64,000 nt of DNA from Trinickia acidisoli (GCF_017315725.1 NZ_JAFLRG010000001.1:1798001-1862000); one strand, 5' to 3'; numbered from the stretch's first letter, positions 1 to 10,252 are shown. Notes: generated by a model from the sequence alone, not told the origin. Program-made: numbers and translations.

Positions 1-102
1 GACGCCGAGCGCGGAGAACGTCTTCAAGTCGGCCTGAATACCGGCGCCGCCGCTAGAGTCGGAGCCGGCGATCGTCAGGACGTTGGGGATGGTGCGGGAC
101 AT
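1..102 (-). CDS. thiD: Hydroxymethylpyrimidine/phosphomethylpyrimidine kinase, N-terminal part (runs off the window)
   Basis: Only the first 34 codons lie in the window; the gene continues leftward beyond position 1. The visible start reads [20 protein letters not shown] followed by [14 protein letters not shown], the classic opening of the ribokinase-fold ThiD family ([18 protein letters not shown]), where it contributes to the substrate pocket. ThiD phosphorylates HMP and then HMP-P in the pyrimidine branch of thiamin biosynthesis in the cytoplasm. The ATG is at 102, 31 bases after the end of lplT on the same strand, so the two may be cotranscribed. The C-terminal catalytic region cannot be checked. 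Confidence 0.9.
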   Translation of the reverse strand, partial: MSRTIPNVLTIAGSDSSGGAGIQADLKTFSALGV

Positions 103-133
103 GGCGGTCGGCCGCGGTGCGGCCGGATAGTTT

Positions 134-1441
134 TCAGTGTTTGGCTTCGCCGATCAGCGCGACCGAATCGAATGCGCGCTGATTGGCTTGATGGCGGCGC
201 ATGACGAGCCACATCATGAGGCAGACGAAGGTGCCGAACAAGACGATCACGACCGATACTGGCACGTTGAGCCAGATCAGCACCGCATACAAGCACAGCA
301 TGATGAGCACCGACAGGTTCTCGTTGAAGTTCTGCACGGCGATCGAATGGCCGGCCGACAGCAGGACGTGTCCGCGATGCTGCAGCAGCGCGTTCATCGG
401 GACGACGAAAAAGCCGGAGAGGGCGCCGACGATCATCAAGAACAGGTATGCGATGACGAGATAGCCCGGCACGTGCAGGCGGCCGAAATAGAAGCCCCAG
501 TTGGCCGGCACGGTGTGGCGCGTGTAGAACGCCATCGACATCACGGCGACGCCCATCATGATGCCGACCGGCAGGACCGTCAGCGACTTTTTCAGCGGCA
601 CCCGCGCCGCGGCATACATCGCTCCGGCGGCCACGCCCACGGCGACGATCGCCTGCAGGATGGCGCCTTCGGACAGCGACATGCCGAGCGATACCTCGGC
701 CCATTTCAACACGATGAACTGCAGCGTGGCGCCGGCGCCCCAGAACAGCGTCGTGACGGCCAGCGAGATCTGGCCGAGCTTGTCGTGCCACAGCGTCAGG
801 AAGCAATCGGCGAAATCGGTGATGAGCCTGATCGGCCCGTGCTGCTGCTTCGGGTAGCGCGCGCCGGTATCGGGAATACTCAGGTTGAAGAGGGCTGCGG
901 TGACGTAGATGCCCATGATGACGACCATCGCGGCTTCGGCCGGGGTGCGGACGAAGGGCATATGGTGCTTGAGCACATGCGCGGCGATGTGAGGGCTGAT
1001 CAGCGCGCCGCCGAGCACGGTGCCGAGGATGATCGAGGCAACGGTGGTGCCTTCGATCCAGCCGTTGGCCGCCACGAGGCGCTCGGGAGGCAGGAGCTCG
1101 GTCAAGATGCCGTACTTGGCCGGCGAATAGGCGGCGGCGCCGAAGCCGACGATGCCGTACGCGGCGAGCGGGTGAGCGCCAACGAGCATGACGACGCAGC
1201 CGACGATCTTGATCGTGTTGGTCGCGAACATCACGCGCCCCTTGGGCCGCGAATCGGCGAAAGCGCCGACGAATGCGGCGAGCACGACATAAGACAGGAC
1301 GAAGAACAGCTTGAGCAGCGGCGTCATCCAGTTCGGAGCATGGAGGTCTTTGAGTAGTGCAATGGCGGCAATCAGAAGGGCGCTATCGGCCAGCGACGAA
1401 AAAAACTGCGCGGCCATGATGGAGTAAAAACCTTTTTTCAT
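134..1441 (-). CDS. lplT: Lysophospholipid transporter LplT (MFS)
   Basis: 435-residue hydrophobic protein with about 12 predicted membrane segments, a length typical of LplT. It opens [20 protein letters not shown], characteristic of this MFS subfamily. In E. coli LplT flips lysophospholipids, mainly lyso-PE, across the inner membrane for re-acylation by Aas. There the two genes are adjacent; here no aas is next to it, and the neighbours are thiD downstream and divergent alr upstream. The start at 1441 faces alr across about 217 bases that must hold both promoters. Family assignment is by recognition; the lack of the partner gene leaves the pathway unconfirmed here. Confidence 0.88.
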   Translation of the reverse strand: MKKGFYSIMAAQFFSSLADSALLIAAIALLKDLHAPNWMTPLLKLFFVLSYVVLAAFVGAFADSRPKGRVMFATNTIKIVGCVVMLVGAHPLAAYGIVGFGAAAYSPAKYGILTELLPPERLVAANGWIEGTTVASIILGTVLGGALISPHIAAHVLKHHMPFVRTPAEAAMVVIMGIYVTAALFNLSIPDTGARYPKQQHGPIRLITDFADCFLTLWHDKLGQISLAVTTLFWGAGATLQFIVLKWAEVSLGMSLSEGAILQAIVAVGVAAGAMYAAARVPLKKSLTVLPVGIMMGVAVMSMAFYTRHTVPANWGFYFGRLHVPGYLVIAYLFLMIVGALSGFFVVPMNALLQHRGHVLLSAGHSIAVQNFNENLSVLIMLCLYAVLIWLNVPVSVVIVLFGTFVCLMMWLVMRRHQANQRAFDSVALIGEAKH

Positions 1442-1658
1442 CTGATGCGGTGCGGTCCTTTGCGGCGCGTCCTCCCCGGGCGCGAGTGACGCGTTAGGAC
1501 TTAGGCCGTTCGAAATGGGTTGTGCGCACGGCTTTATATCACGAAAATAGGTGGCTTCGGACTGCCGGCGCGCCGCCCGAAGCGCGCGCGACTACCCGTT
1601 GCGCGTCCGAACATGCGCCATCCCATCCCGATACGCTTCTGGTTTTTACGAAAACGTC

Positions 1659-2729
1659 ATGCCGCGCCCGCTTCTCGCTACCATCCACACTGCCGCTTTG
1701 GCCAACAATCTGGCTTGTGCCCGCCGCCACGCACCCAATTCGAAGGTGTGGGCCGTCGTCAAGGCCAATGCGTATGGGCACGGGCTCGCCCGCGCCTTCC
1801 CGGGGCTGCGGGCCACCGACGGCTTCGGTCTGCTCGACCTCGAAGAGGCCGTCAAGCTGCGCGAGCTCGGCTGGGCCGGGCCCATTCTTCTGCTCGAAGG
1901 TTTTTTCCGGCCGACGGACATCGACGTCATCGACCGCTACAGCTTGACCACGACGGTGCACAGCGACGAGCAGCTTCGAATGCTCGAGATGGCGCGTTTG
2001 TCCAAGCCGGTCAATATTCAGCTCAAGATGAACAGCGGCATGAACCGGCTCGGCTACGCGCCCGACAAGTTTCGCGCCGCATGGGAGCGCGCCCGTGCGT
2101 GCCCCGGCATCGGCCAAATCGTCCTCATGACCCATTTTTCGGATGCGGACGGCGAGCGCGGCATCGAGCACCAGATCGACGCGTTCGAGCGCGGCGCGGA
2201 AGGCATTGCCGGCGCTCGCAGCCTGTCGAACTCGGCGGCCACGCTCTGGCATCCGCGCGCGCATTTCGACTGGGTGCGGCCCGGCATCATCCTTTACGGC
2301 GCGTCGCCGTCGGGGGTGACGGCCGCGGTCGACGGCGTGGGGCTGCAGCCGGCCATGACGCTCGCCTCGGAGCTCATCGGCGTCCAAACGCTCGCAAAGG
2401 GACAGACCGTTGGCTATGGCTCGACGTTCACGGCGCCGGCGCCGATGCGCGTCGGCGTCGTCGCCTGCGGCTACGCGGACGGCTACATGCGGTGCGCGCC
2501 GGAGGGCACGCCGGTCATCGTCGACGGCGTGCGTACGCGCCTCGTGGGACGCGTCTCGATGGACATGCTGAACGTCGATCTGACACCGTGCCCGGCGGCG
2601 AACGTCGGCTCGCGTGTCGAACTTTGGGGCGCGCAGTTGCCTATCGACGATGTTGCGCGCGCCTGCGGCACGATCGGCTACGAACTCATGTGCGCGGTTG
2701 CGCAGCGGGTACCGGTGTTGGCCGAATAA
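1659..2729 (+). CDS. alr: Alanine racemase, PLP-dependent
   Basis: 356 residues from ATG 1659 ([18 protein letters not shown]). Upstream in-frame codons exist but the family start is this methionine. It interconverts L- and D-alanine for peptidoglycan. The PLP lysine is K35 in [11 protein letters not shown], and the second catalytic base is Y253 in VGYGSTF. N-terminal alpha/beta barrel to about residue 240, then a C-terminal beta domain with GRVSMDM. It stands divergent from lplT and is followed after 66 bases by radA, an arrangement common in Burkholderiaceae. A TTGACC at about 2747 with TAAGAA 18 bases on suggests that radA has its own promoter. Confidence 0.95.
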   Translation: MPRPLLATIHTAALANNLACARRHAPNSKVWAVVKANAYGHGLARAFPGLRATDGFGLLDLEEAVKLRELGWAGPILLLEGFFRPTDIDVIDRYSLTTTVHSDEQLRMLEMARLSKPVNIQLKMNSGMNRLGYAPDKFRAAWERARACPGIGQIVLMTHFSDADGERGIEHQIDAFERGAEGIAGARSLSNSAATLWHPRAHFDWVRPGIILYGASPSGVTAAVDGVGLQPAMTLASELIGVQTLAKGQTVGYGSTFTAPAPMRVGVVACGYADGYMRCAPEGTPVIVDGVRTRLVGRVSMDMLNVDLTPCPAANVGSRVELWGAQLPIDDVARACGTIGYELMCAVAQRVPVLAE

Positions 2730-2795
2730 GCGGCCCGCGTCTCGCTTGACCTCCCGTTGTTACGATCGATAAGAATGAACGGCTAAGGACCGCGC

Positions 2796-4172
2796 GTGGC
2801 GAAACAGAAGACGGCTTACACCTGTACCGAATGCGGCGGTCAATCGCCGAAGTGGCAAGGGCAATGTCCCTCGTGCGGCGTCTGGAACACCCTCGTCGAG
2901 ACCGTGGCGCCGAGCGCCGGCACTCATCGTTTCCAATCGCTTGCGAAGGGCGCGCCCGTGCAGCGGCTGTCCGACATCGAGGCGGCCGACGTACCGCGCT
3001 TTTCGACGGGTATCGGCGAATTCGACCGAGTGCTCGGCGGTGGCTTCGTCGCGGGCGGCGTCGTGCTGATCGGCGGGGATCCGGGCATCGGCAAGTCGAC
3101 GCTGCTGCTGCAGTCGCTCGCTTCGCTGTCCGAGGAGCGCCGTGCGTTGTACATCAGCGGCGAGGAGTCGGCGGCGCAAATCGGGCTGCGCGCGCAGCGC
3201 CTGGCATTGCTCGAGCCGGGTTCGCGGGCGGCCGACTTGATGCTGCTGGCCGAAATCCAGCTCGAAAAAATCCAGGCGGCGATCGAAGCCGAGCGGCCGG
3301 ACGTGGCCGTCATCGATTCGATCCAGACCATCTATTCCGATGCGCTGACATCGGCGCCGGGCTCGGTCGCGCAGGTACGCGAATGCGCCGCGCAACTCAC
3401 GCGAATCGCGAAGCAGTCGGGCACCACGATCGTCATGGTCGGACACGTGACGAAAGAGGGGAATTTGGCCGGCCCGCGCGTGCTCGAGCATATCGTCGAT
3501 ACCGTGCTGTACTTCGAAGGCGACACGCATTCGTCCTTCCGGCTCGTGCGCGCGTTCAAGAATCGATTCGGCGCCGTCAACGAGCTCGGCGTGTTCGCGA
3601 TGACCGAGCGGGGGCTGCGCGGCGTCGCCAATCCGTCGGCGCTCTTTTTGTCGCAGCACGAGCAGATCGTGCCGGGCTCCTGCGTGCTCGTGACCCAGGA
3701 AGGCTCGCGTCCGCTGCTCGTCGAGATCCAGGCGCTCGTCGATACGGCGAATGTGCCGAACCCGCGCCGGCTGGCGGTCGGGCTCGAGCAGAACCGCCTC
3801 GCGATGCTGCTGGCCGTGTTGCATCGGCATGCGGGCATCGCGTGCTTCGATCAGGACGTGTTTCTCAACGCCGTTGGTGGCGTGAAGATCGCCGAGCCGG
3901 CGGCCGACCTGGCGGTGCTGCTCGCGATTCATTCGTCGATGCGCAACAAGCCGCTGCCCAAGGGGTTGATCGTCTTCGGCGAAGTGGGTCTCGCCGGCGA
4001 GATCCGGCCGTCGCCGCGCGGACAAGAGCGCTTGAAAGAGGCGGCCAAGCTCGGCTTCACGGCGGCGTTGATTCCGAAAGCCAACGCGCCCAAGCAGCCG
4101 ATCGACGGGTTGCAAGTGCTCGCCGTCGAGCGCATCGAGCAAGCCATCGACCGGGTCAAGGAACTGGAGTAA
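2796..4172 (+). CDS. radA: DNA repair protein RadA/Sms
   Basis: 458 residues, GTG start (MAKQKTAYTC). RadA is a RecA-like ATPase and DnaB-type helicase that promotes branch migration during recombinational repair and transformation. Visible parts in order: a four-cysteine zinc finger (C10, C13, C24, C27), Walker A GGDPGIGKST at residues 93-102, Walker B AVIDSIQTIY around 171-180, the RadA-specific KNRFG motif at 255-259, and a C-terminal Lon-protease-like domain from about 285. Length matches E. coli RadA (460). It lies downstream of alr and convergent with the CoA-transferase gene. Confidence 0.96.
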   Translation: MAKQKTAYTCTECGGQSPKWQGQCPSCGVWNTLVETVAPSAGTHRFQSLAKGAPVQRLSDIEAADVPRFSTGIGEFDRVLGGGFVAGGVVLIGGDPGIGKSTLLLQSLASLSEERRALYISGEESAAQIGLRAQRLALLEPGSRAADLMLLAEIQLEKIQAAIEAERPDVAVIDSIQTIYSDALTSAPGSVAQVRECAAQLTRIAKQSGTTIVMVGHVTKEGNLAGPRVLEHIVDTVLYFEGDTHSSFRLVRAFKNRFGAVNELGVFAMTERGLRGVANPSALFLSQHEQIVPGSCVLVTQEGSRPLLVEIQALVDTANVPNPRRLAVGLEQNRLAMLLAVLHRHAGIACFDQDVFLNAVGGVKIAEPAADLAVLLAIHSSMRNKPLPKGLIVFGEVGLAGEIRPSPRGQERLKEAAKLGFTAALIPKANAPKQPIDGLQVLAVERIEQAIDRVKELE

Positions 4173-4238
4173 TCGCGCGGGCCGTATCGTTTAGTGTCCT
4201 CGCCCGGCCCGCTTGAGCGCTTAGGCTTGCGCTTAGAC

Positions 4239-5303
4239 TTAGCGTTCCGGTTCGGGCTGGAACAGGACATGCTCGCGCGCTTCCTCGACCGTCAGCACGG
4301 GCGAGATACAGCAGTCGCGCGGCTCGAGCAGTTCGATCCACGTATCGAGCCGATGCGTCGCGATGTGCTCGGCGAGTTCGCGCGTGAGCGCAACGGCGTC
4401 GGGGCCGCCGATGACCTGGCCCAGGCTCCAATGGCGCGACGCCCAATCGGGCCGGCCCAGCGCGCGGCACAAGCGTTCCCAAAACTTCAATTCGAGCGCG
4501 CCGACGGCGAGCCAGCGCCCGTCGGCCGTCCGGTAGACGTTGTAGCAGGGCACGCCGCCGTTGAGCAGCCCTTGCCCCGCTCGCAATGCGTCGATATCCA
4601 TAGGCTTGTCGCGATCGTTGATCTGCTCGACGTTTTCGAGTGCCGTGCGTGCCACGACGTTGCAGGCATGGATCGAATGCGTCATCGAAATGTCGACGAA
4701 TGCGCCGTTGCCGCCGCGTGAGACTTGCCAGAGCGCCGCGAGGATACGCGTGACGGCCGGTAGCGCGCCGCCGAGCAGATCGGCGATCTGGATGTTCGGG
4801 ACGACGGGCGTGCCGTCGTGCGTTGCGATCTGATCGAGCACCCCCGCGTAGGCGAGGTAGTTGATGTCGTGGCCGGGCCGCTGCGAGAACACGCCCGTCG
4901 CGCCGTAGCCCGTGATCGCGCAGTAGACGAGCTTGGGGTTGATCTTGGCGAGGTTGGGGTAGTCGAGCCCAAGCCGCGCCATGACGCCGGGGCGAAAGCT
5001 TTCGACGAGCACGTGCGATTCGCGCACGAGCGCGCGCAAGACCGTGCGCCCCGTCTCGGTCTTCAAATCGAGACGCGTTTCGCGCTTGCCGCGATTGACG
5101 AGGCGATAGAAGCTGCTGGGCACGCCTAGCGCGCGGTCGGCCGGCGTTTGCATCATCGCGCGCGCCGGATCGCCGCCTCCGGGCTCTTCGATCTTCAGTA
5201 CGTCGGCGCCGAGCTCCGCGAGCCGCAACGTCGCGAGCGGGCCGGGCAGCAAGCGCGTGAGGTCGAGCACACGCAGGCCTCGCAACGGAGCATCGGTCGT
5301 CAA
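4239..5303 (-). CDS. CaiB/BaiF (family III) CoA-transferase, alpha-methylacyl-CoA racemase-like
   Basis: 354 residues. I place the start at a TTG (5303) because a perfect AGGAGG sits 6 bases before it and the family N-terminus (LRGLRVLDLTRLLPGPLATL) follows at once; no in-frame ATG fits. Members move CoA between acids or epimerise 2-methylacyl-CoA. The GHDINYLAYAG segment carries the aspartate that is catalytic both in family III transferases and in AMACR-type racemases. Asp in GADVLKIEEP and the C-terminal SPVLTVEEA segment also match the family. It is not in an obvious catabolic operon, so the substrate is unknown. A racemase is as likely as a transferase. Confidence 0.85.
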   Translation of the reverse strand: MTTDAPLRGLRVLDLTRLLPGPLATLRLAELGADVLKIEEPGGGDPARAMMQTPADRALGVPSSFYRLVNRGKRETRLDLKTETGRTVLRALVRESHVLVESFRPGVMARLGLDYPNLAKINPKLVYCAITGYGATGVFSQRPGHDINYLAYAGVLDQIATHDGTPVVPNIQIADLLGGALPAVTRILAALWQVSRGGNGAFVDISMTHSIHACNVVARTALENVEQINDRDKPMDIDALRAGQGLLNGGVPCYNVYRTADGRWLAVGALELKFWERLCRALGRPDWASRHWSLGQVIGGPDAVALTRELAEHIATHRLDTWIELLEPRDCCISPVLTVEEAREHVLFQPEPER

Positions 5304-5377
5304 CGTACACCTCCTGTCGATCCGTCCCGGCTCGGCCCGGGCGCGAAAGGGCCGCGCGCGCCGCCGGCTTGGGCGCG

Positions 5378-7318
5378 CTAGCCGATTTGTTCGAGTTCCT
5401 CCTGCGCATCGAGCCATTCGGCTTCGAGCGCTTCGAGGCGCGCTTGGACTTCGGCTTGGCGCTTGAGCGCGTCGGTAAGCTTGGCTTTCATGGCCGGCTC
5501 GTAGCTCGCGGTGTCGGCGACGAAGGCGTCGAGCGTCGCTTTTTCCGCGTTCACGGTGTCCATCTCTTTCTCGAGTTTCTTGATGCGTGTTTGCAGCGGC
5601 TTTTTCAGGTGCGCGAGCTTCTGACGCGTCTCGGCTTCCTGGCGCCGCTGATCCTTGCGGTTGGCCGCCGAGGCGTCGGCGTCGCCCGACGCCCCCGCTT
5701 GGCTCGCGGCCTTGGCCGCGGCGCGCGTCTCGGCGGCGTGTTGCAGCAGCCAATCGCGGTAATCGTCGAGATCGCCGTCGAACGGTTGCAGCCGGTGTTT
5801 GGCGACCAGCATGAACTGATCGGTGCTCGCGCGCAGCAAATGGCGATCATGGGAGACGAGGATCAGCGTGCCCTCGAATTGCGCGAGCGCCATCGTCAAC
5901 GCGTAGCGTGTTTCGAGATCGAGGTGGTTCGTCGGTTCGTCGAGCAGAAGCAGATTCGGCTTTTGCCAGATGATCAGCGCCAGCGCAAGCCGGGCTTTCT
6001 CGCCCCCAGAGAACGGGCCGATCGGCGAACTGGCCATGTCGCCCGAGAAGTTGAAGCCGCCGAGGAAGTCGCGCAGTTCTTGCTCGCGTGCCTCGGGCGC
6101 GATGCGGGCCAAGTGCGCGAGCGGCGAATCGTCGGGACGCAACGTTTCGAGCTGATGCTGCGCGAAGTAGCCGATCGCGAGGCCGCGCCCCGCGCGCATC
6201 GTGCCGGTGAGCGGCTCGAGCGTGCCTGCGAGCGTCTTGACGAGCGTCGATTTGCCTTGGCCGTTGGCGCCGAGCAGGCCGATGCGCTGGCCGTTCTGCA
6301 CCGACAGCGTGACGCCGTCGAGAATCGGAATCTCGATGCCGCCGTCGGTGCGATAGCCGCAGCGGACGTCTTCCATTACGAGCATCGGGTTCGGCGCGGC
6401 GTCGGGCGTGCGGAACTCGAACGTGAACGAAGAGGCCGCGTGTGCGGGCGCGATTCGCTCCATTTTTTCGAGCGCTTTCATCCGGCTCTGCGCTTGGCGT
6501 GCCTTCGTGGCCTTCGCCTTGAAGCGGTCGATGAAGCTTTGCAGATGCGCGATGGTTTTTTGCTGCTTTTCGTAAGCGTTTTGTTGCAGCGCGAGTTGCT
6601 GCGCGCGCAGGATCTCGAACTGCGAATAGTTGCCGCCGTAGCGCTTGATCTGGCGATTTTCGAGATGCAGCGTGACGTTGCAGATCGAATCGAGGAATTC
6701 GCGATCGTGCGAGATGACGACGAGCGTGCCGGCATAGCGGCCCAGCCAATCTTCGAGCCAAACGATGGCGTCGAGGTCGAGGTGGTTCGTGGGTTCGTCG
6801 AGCAGCAGCAGGTCGGAGCGGCACATGAGCGCCTGCGCCAGATTGAGCCGCATGCGCCAGCCGCCCGAGAAGCTCGCGACGCGCTCGCGCGTTTGCGCGA
6901 GCGTGAAGCCGAGGCCGAGGAGCAGCGCCTCGGCGCGTGCCGGGGCCGTGTAGCCGTCCGCATCGGCGAATGCGGCGTGCGCGTGCGCGAGCGCTTCGCC
7001 GTCATGGTCGGCTTCGGCTTGCCCGATGCTCGCCTCGATCTCGCGCAGGGCCGCATCGCCGTCAAGCGTATATTCGAGCGCGGTTTTCTCGGCGGCGGGC
7101 GTGTCCTGCGCGACGTGGGCGATGCGCCACGACGGCGGGAAGAAAACGTCGCCGGCGTCGGCATGGAGCTCGCCGCGCAGGACCGAGAACAGCGTGGATT
7201 TGCCGGCGCCGTTGGCACCGACGAGCCCGGCCTTTTCGCCCGGGTTCAGCGTGAAAGTGGTGGCGTCGAAAAGCGGCTTGACACCGCGGGCGAGGCTGAA
7301 TTGACTGAAACGGATCAC
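5378..7318 (-). CDS. yheS: ABC-F family ATPase YheS-like (ribosome-associated)
   Basis: 646 residues with two ABC cassettes and no membrane domain. Walker A GANGAGKST near residue 36 and GANGQGKST near 335; signatures FSGGWRMRLNLAQAL and FSGGEKARLALAL; both Walker B regions read LLLLDEPTNHLDL. The linker between cassettes is rich in K, R and Q (FIDRFKAKATKARQAQSRMK), as in ABC-F translation factors. The C-terminus is a charged coiled coil (about 545-646). It aligns by eye along its whole length with E. coli YheS. ABC-F proteins bind the ribosomal E site; the exact role of YheS is less certain. It is divergent from the peroxidase gene. Confidence 0.92.
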   Translation of the reverse strand: MIRFSQFSLARGVKPLFDATTFTLNPGEKAGLVGANGAGKSTLFSVLRGELHADAGDVFFPPSWRIAHVAQDTPAAEKTALEYTLDGDAALREIEASIGQAEADHDGEALAHAHAAFADADGYTAPARAEALLLGLGFTLAQTRERVASFSGGWRMRLNLAQALMCRSDLLLLDEPTNHLDLDAIVWLEDWLGRYAGTLVVISHDREFLDSICNVTLHLENRQIKRYGGNYSQFEILRAQQLALQQNAYEKQQKTIAHLQSFIDRFKAKATKARQAQSRMKALEKMERIAPAHAASSFTFEFRTPDAAPNPMLVMEDVRCGYRTDGGIEIPILDGVTLSVQNGQRIGLLGANGQGKSTLVKTLAGTLEPLTGTMRAGRGLAIGYFAQHQLETLRPDDSPLAHLARIAPEAREQELRDFLGGFNFSGDMASSPIGPFSGGEKARLALALIIWQKPNLLLLDEPTNHLDLETRYALTMALAQFEGTLILVSHDRHLLRASTDQFMLVAKHRLQPFDGDLDDYRDWLLQHAAETRAAAKAASQAGASGDADASAANRKDQRRQEAETRQKLAHLKKPLQTRIKKLEKEMDTVNAEKATLDAFVADTASYEPAMKAKLTDALKRQAEVQARLEALEAEWLDAQEELEQIG

Positions 7319-7431
7319 GACGGGGCCGGCGGCTCGAAAAGCGCTATTTTAGACGCATGCGCGCATCGTCTGTGCCGGACGCGGCTTTTGTCTTTCGCAT
7401 AGACTTGCGCTTTTCCTTCGGAGGCGACTCG

Positions 7432-7911
7432 GTGAGTACGCTCTATACGTTTTCCGCGAGCACGCTCGGCGGCGAGACCGTCGGCCTGGATCGTTATCGC
7501 GATAAGGTTTTGCTCATCGTCAATACGGCGAGCGAATGCGGGTTCACGCCGCAGTATACGGGGTTGCAGCAACTTCACGAGCGATACGCCGAACGCGGAT
7601 TCGAGGTGCTCGGTTTCCCGTGCAACCAGTTCGGCAAGCAGGAGCCCGGCGATGCGACGCAGATCGGCAGCTTTTGCGCGCAACGCTTCGGCGTGACGTT
7701 CCCGATGTTCGAGAAGATCGACGTGAAGGGCCCCGATGCGCACCCGTTGTTTCGCTATCTGACAGGCGAAGCGCGCGGGCTGCTCGGCACGAAGGTCATC
7801 AAGTGGAACTTTACGAAGTTCCTCGTTGATCGCCAGGGCAGCGTCGTGAAGCGGTATGCGCCGAAAACGAAGCCGGAGGCGATCGTTGGAGATATCGAGG
7901 CGCTCCTTTGA
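7432..7911 (+). CDS. Glutathione peroxidase (BtuE/GPx family, cysteine type)
   Basis: 159 residues from GTG 7432, preceded by GGAGG at 7420-7424. An ATG at 7357 is open in frame but would add 25 non-homologous residues and has no ribosome site. Thiol peroxidase that reduces peroxides with thioredoxin or glutathione. The catalytic cysteine C36 lies in NTASECGFTPQY where animal GPx has selenocysteine; Q70 is in NQFGKQEPG and the Trp-Asn pair is in KWNFTKFLVD near 125. The neighbouring cls is convergent, 5 bases after the stop. Confidence 0.92.
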   Translation: MSTLYTFSASTLGGETVGLDRYRDKVLLIVNTASECGFTPQYTGLQQLHERYAERGFEVLGFPCNQFGKQEPGDATQIGSFCAQRFGVTFPMFEKIDVKGPDAHPLFRYLTGEARGLLGTKVIKWNFTKFLVDRQGSVVKRYAPKTKPEAIVGDIEALL

Positions 7912-7916
7912 CGGGC

Positions 7917-9368
7917 TTACAAGATCGGCGAAAACAATCGCGCCACGTGCATGACGACGCGCCGCAGCGCCGACGCGCGGCGGTATTCGCTGCGATCGAC
8001 TTCCCAAGCTTCGCCGAAATCCCGAATGAGCATGGCTTCGACCTCCTCGGCAAACGCATGATCGATCGTCAGCACCATGATCTCGAAGTTGAGCCGGAAC
8101 GAACGGTTGTCGAGATTGGCGCTGCCGATCGCCGCGGCGACGTCGTCGATCAGCACGACCTTCTGATGCAAGAACCCGGGCCGGTAGCGGAAGATGCGCA
8201 CGCCGGCGCAAATGAGGTCGTAGGCATATAGCCTCGACGCTTCGAACACGACGTAGTGATCGCGTCGGCTCGGAATGAGGATGCGCACGTCGACCCCGCG
8301 CATGACGGCGAGCCGCAAGGCCGAGAACACGGCTTCGTCGGGCACGAGGTACGGCGTCGTGATCCAGATCCGTGTCTGTGCCGCGTTGATCGCCTCGACG
8401 AAAAAGAGCGAGCCGGTTTCCTGTTTGTCGGCCGGCCCCGGCGCGATGACGAGGCAATGCATGTCGGCATCGCCGGCGTTCTCGGGCTGTTCCGCTTGCG
8501 ACGGCTCGAGTTGCGGCAGGCGCTGCGTCGCCCAATGCCAATCCTCGATGAACACGAACTGCACGCTGGCGACCACGGGCCCGCGCAGTTCGATATGGGT
8601 GTCGCGCCACGGCGAAAGGCGCGGGTTGGCGCCGAGATACTCGACGCCAACGTTGTGGCCGCCCACGAAGGCACGCTCCCCGTCGACGACGACGATCTTG
8701 CGGTGATTGCGGAAATTGAGCTGAAAGCGGTTGACGAAGCGCTTGTTCGTCGCGAACGGGTGCATCTCGACGCCGCCTTCGACCAATGCCGACACGTAAC
8801 GCTGCGGTAAATCGAAGCTGCCGATGCTGTCGTACAGAAAACACACGCGCACGCCCTGGGCAGCCTTGACGAGCAGCAACTGCTTGAGCATTTCGCCGAG
8901 CGCGTCGTCGCGCACGATGAAAAATTGGATCAGCACGTAATGGCGTGCGTGCTCGATCGCATCGAGAATCGCGGCGAACGTCGCATCGCCGTTCACGAGC
9001 GTGCGCACGCTGTTGCCGGCTAGAAACGGCATGCCCGATAGATGCGTGAGAGCCCGCACGACGGCGTGGCCGAGCGCTTCGGCGGGGCGCCCCATCGACG
9101 AAGCGCGCGTGTCCCACGCGTTCGGATGGGCGCGCGTGCGCAGCAACTCGCTTTCGATGCGACGCTTGTCGACGTAGCCCGAGAACTTGCTGCGTCCCAA
9201 AAAGAGATAGGGAATCAGCGTGACATAAGGCACGGCCACGAGCGAGACGGCCCATGCGATCGCGCCTTGCGACGTGCGGGTGTTGAGGATGGCGTGGGTA
9301 GCCGCGATCACGCCGAGCACGTGTGCGGCGAAGATCAGGCCACCGAGTGAGAGCCAGTCGAAATGCAT
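7917..9368 (-). CDS. cls: Cardiolipin synthase (PLD superfamily)
   Basis: 483 residues. Two N-terminal membrane segments (about 5-28 and 35-57) anchor it in the inner membrane, as in ClsA. Two HKD motifs follow: H222-x-K224-x4-D229 in NHRKIVVVD and H401-x-K403-x4-D408 in HQKVVLIDD. The second is followed by GSANLDNRSF. The enzyme condenses two phosphatidylglycerols to cardiolipin plus glycerol. Length equals ClsA (486). It is convergent with the peroxidase gene and followed upstream by a 137-base gap before the YhhN-family gene on the same strand. Confidence 0.93.
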   Translation of the reverse strand: MHFDWLSLGGLIFAAHVLGVIAATHAILNTRTSQGAIAWAVSLVAVPYVTLIPYLFLGRSKFSGYVDKRRIESELLRTRAHPNAWDTRASSMGRPAEALGHAVVRALTHLSGMPFLAGNSVRTLVNGDATFAAILDAIEHARHYVLIQFFIVRDDALGEMLKQLLLVKAAQGVRVCFLYDSIGSFDLPQRYVSALVEGGVEMHPFATNKRFVNRFQLNFRNHRKIVVVDGERAFVGGHNVGVEYLGANPRLSPWRDTHIELRGPVVASVQFVFIEDWHWATQRLPQLEPSQAEQPENAGDADMHCLVIAPGPADKQETGSLFFVEAINAAQTRIWITTPYLVPDEAVFSALRLAVMRGVDVRILIPSRRDHYVVFEASRLYAYDLICAGVRIFRYRPGFLHQKVVLIDDVAAAIGSANLDNRSFRLNFEIMVLTIDHAFAEEVEAMLIRDFGEAWEVDRSEYRRASALRRVVMHVARLFSPIL

Positions 9369-9505
9369 GGGCCGTGTCAGACGTCTTTCCGATGTGCGGC
9401 GCGCTCATCGAGCACGCGATCCACGAGCATCTTACCGAAGCGCCGGATTTGGGGCAGGGTTATCCGGGAATGCGGGCGGGTCATCCGCACGAACAGACGC
9501 TTTCG

Positions 9506-10252
9506 TCATCGACGGCCGCCATCAAGTAGGATGCCGGCCGCGATCGAGACCTGCGCGACGGCATAGGTGAACCAAATCGCGTAGTCGCTGCCCGTAAAAG
9601 TGCCGAGGAACCGGTCGATGCCGATCATCGCATCGGAGGCGACGAACGCGAGACCGCCCAGCGGTAGCGCGAGGCCGTGTGGCTGCGCGACGAGGGCGAA
9701 GCTGGCCATGGCGCATAGCGCGAGCACGTAGACGGCAACGGGGACGGCCAGTGTCCCCAAATGTGGAAAGAGCACGAAGTACATCGCGACCGCAGCCGCC
9801 CACAGCAGGGGTACGGCGGCGCGGCGCCAGCTCCGGGAGCCGCGCCAAAGCCCCGCGCCAGCGGAGCGCGCGGCGAGCAGCGTGCAGTAGGCCAAGTGCG
9901 CGATCAAAAACGCACCGAGCCCGCCGACGAACGAGAACGCGAGCTGCGGCAGCGCGAGCAACGCATCGCCCACGGCCGACGCCGCCAGCGCGGCCATGAG
10001 CCGCAGCCGCTCGCTCAGTGGTTCATGGCGCGCGGCGGCCAAGAACAGCAGCGCGCACATGAGCACCTTCGCGGCGGCTTGATCGGGGTAGGGCGCGTCC
10101 CGCAGCGACAAGCCATAAGCCAAAGCGGCCGCGCCGGCGATCAGACACAGCCGTCGGGCTTGGGACGCGGCGCTTTCGAGCGAGCCGGCGTCATCGTCTC
10201 GGTCGTCGTGATCGTCGTGCCCGCTCGTGGGCGTTGGTTCGGGCGCAGGCAT
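9506..10252 (-). CDS. Lysoplasmalogenase / YhhN-family membrane protein
   Basis: 248 residues. A hydrophilic, Asp/His-rich leader of about 35 residues is followed by roughly 8 hydrophobic segments. Conserved YhhN (TMEM86) motifs are present: SAVGDALLALP near residue 91 and FVASDAMIGIDRF near 208, whose aspartates are the family's likely active-site residues. Relatives hydrolyse the vinyl-ether bond of lysoplasmalogens; the bacterial substrate is often unclear. It follows prmB by 34 bases on the same strand, so it may end the dap/prmB transcription unit. The start may lie further in, since the acidic leader is unusual. Confidence 0.8.
   Translation of the reverse strand: MPAPEPTPTSGHDDHDDRDDDAGSLESAASQARRLCLIAGAAALAYGLSLRDAPYPDQAAAKVLMCALLFLAAARHEPLSERLRLMAALAASAVGDALLALPQLAFSFVGGLGAFLIAHLAYCTLLAARSAGAGLWRGSRSWRRAAVPLLWAAAVAMYFVLFPHLGTLAVPVAVYVLALCAMASFALVAQPHGLALPLGGLAFVASDAMIGIDRFLGTFTGSDYAIWFTYAVAQVSIAAGILLDGGRR

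Noticed and set aside
4177-4212. GCGGGCC/GGCCCGC inverted repeat between radA and the CoA-transferase gene
   Set aside because: Only 7 bp with a 22-base loop and no T-run; too weak to call a terminator in DNA of this GC content.
5369-7402. A 677-codon open frame on the plus strand
   Set aside because: It is antisense to the clear ABC-F gene and of arginine/glutamate-rich, low-information composition, typical of GC-rich shadow frames. The same applies to long frames opposite radA, rseP, bamA, guaB, guaA and others.
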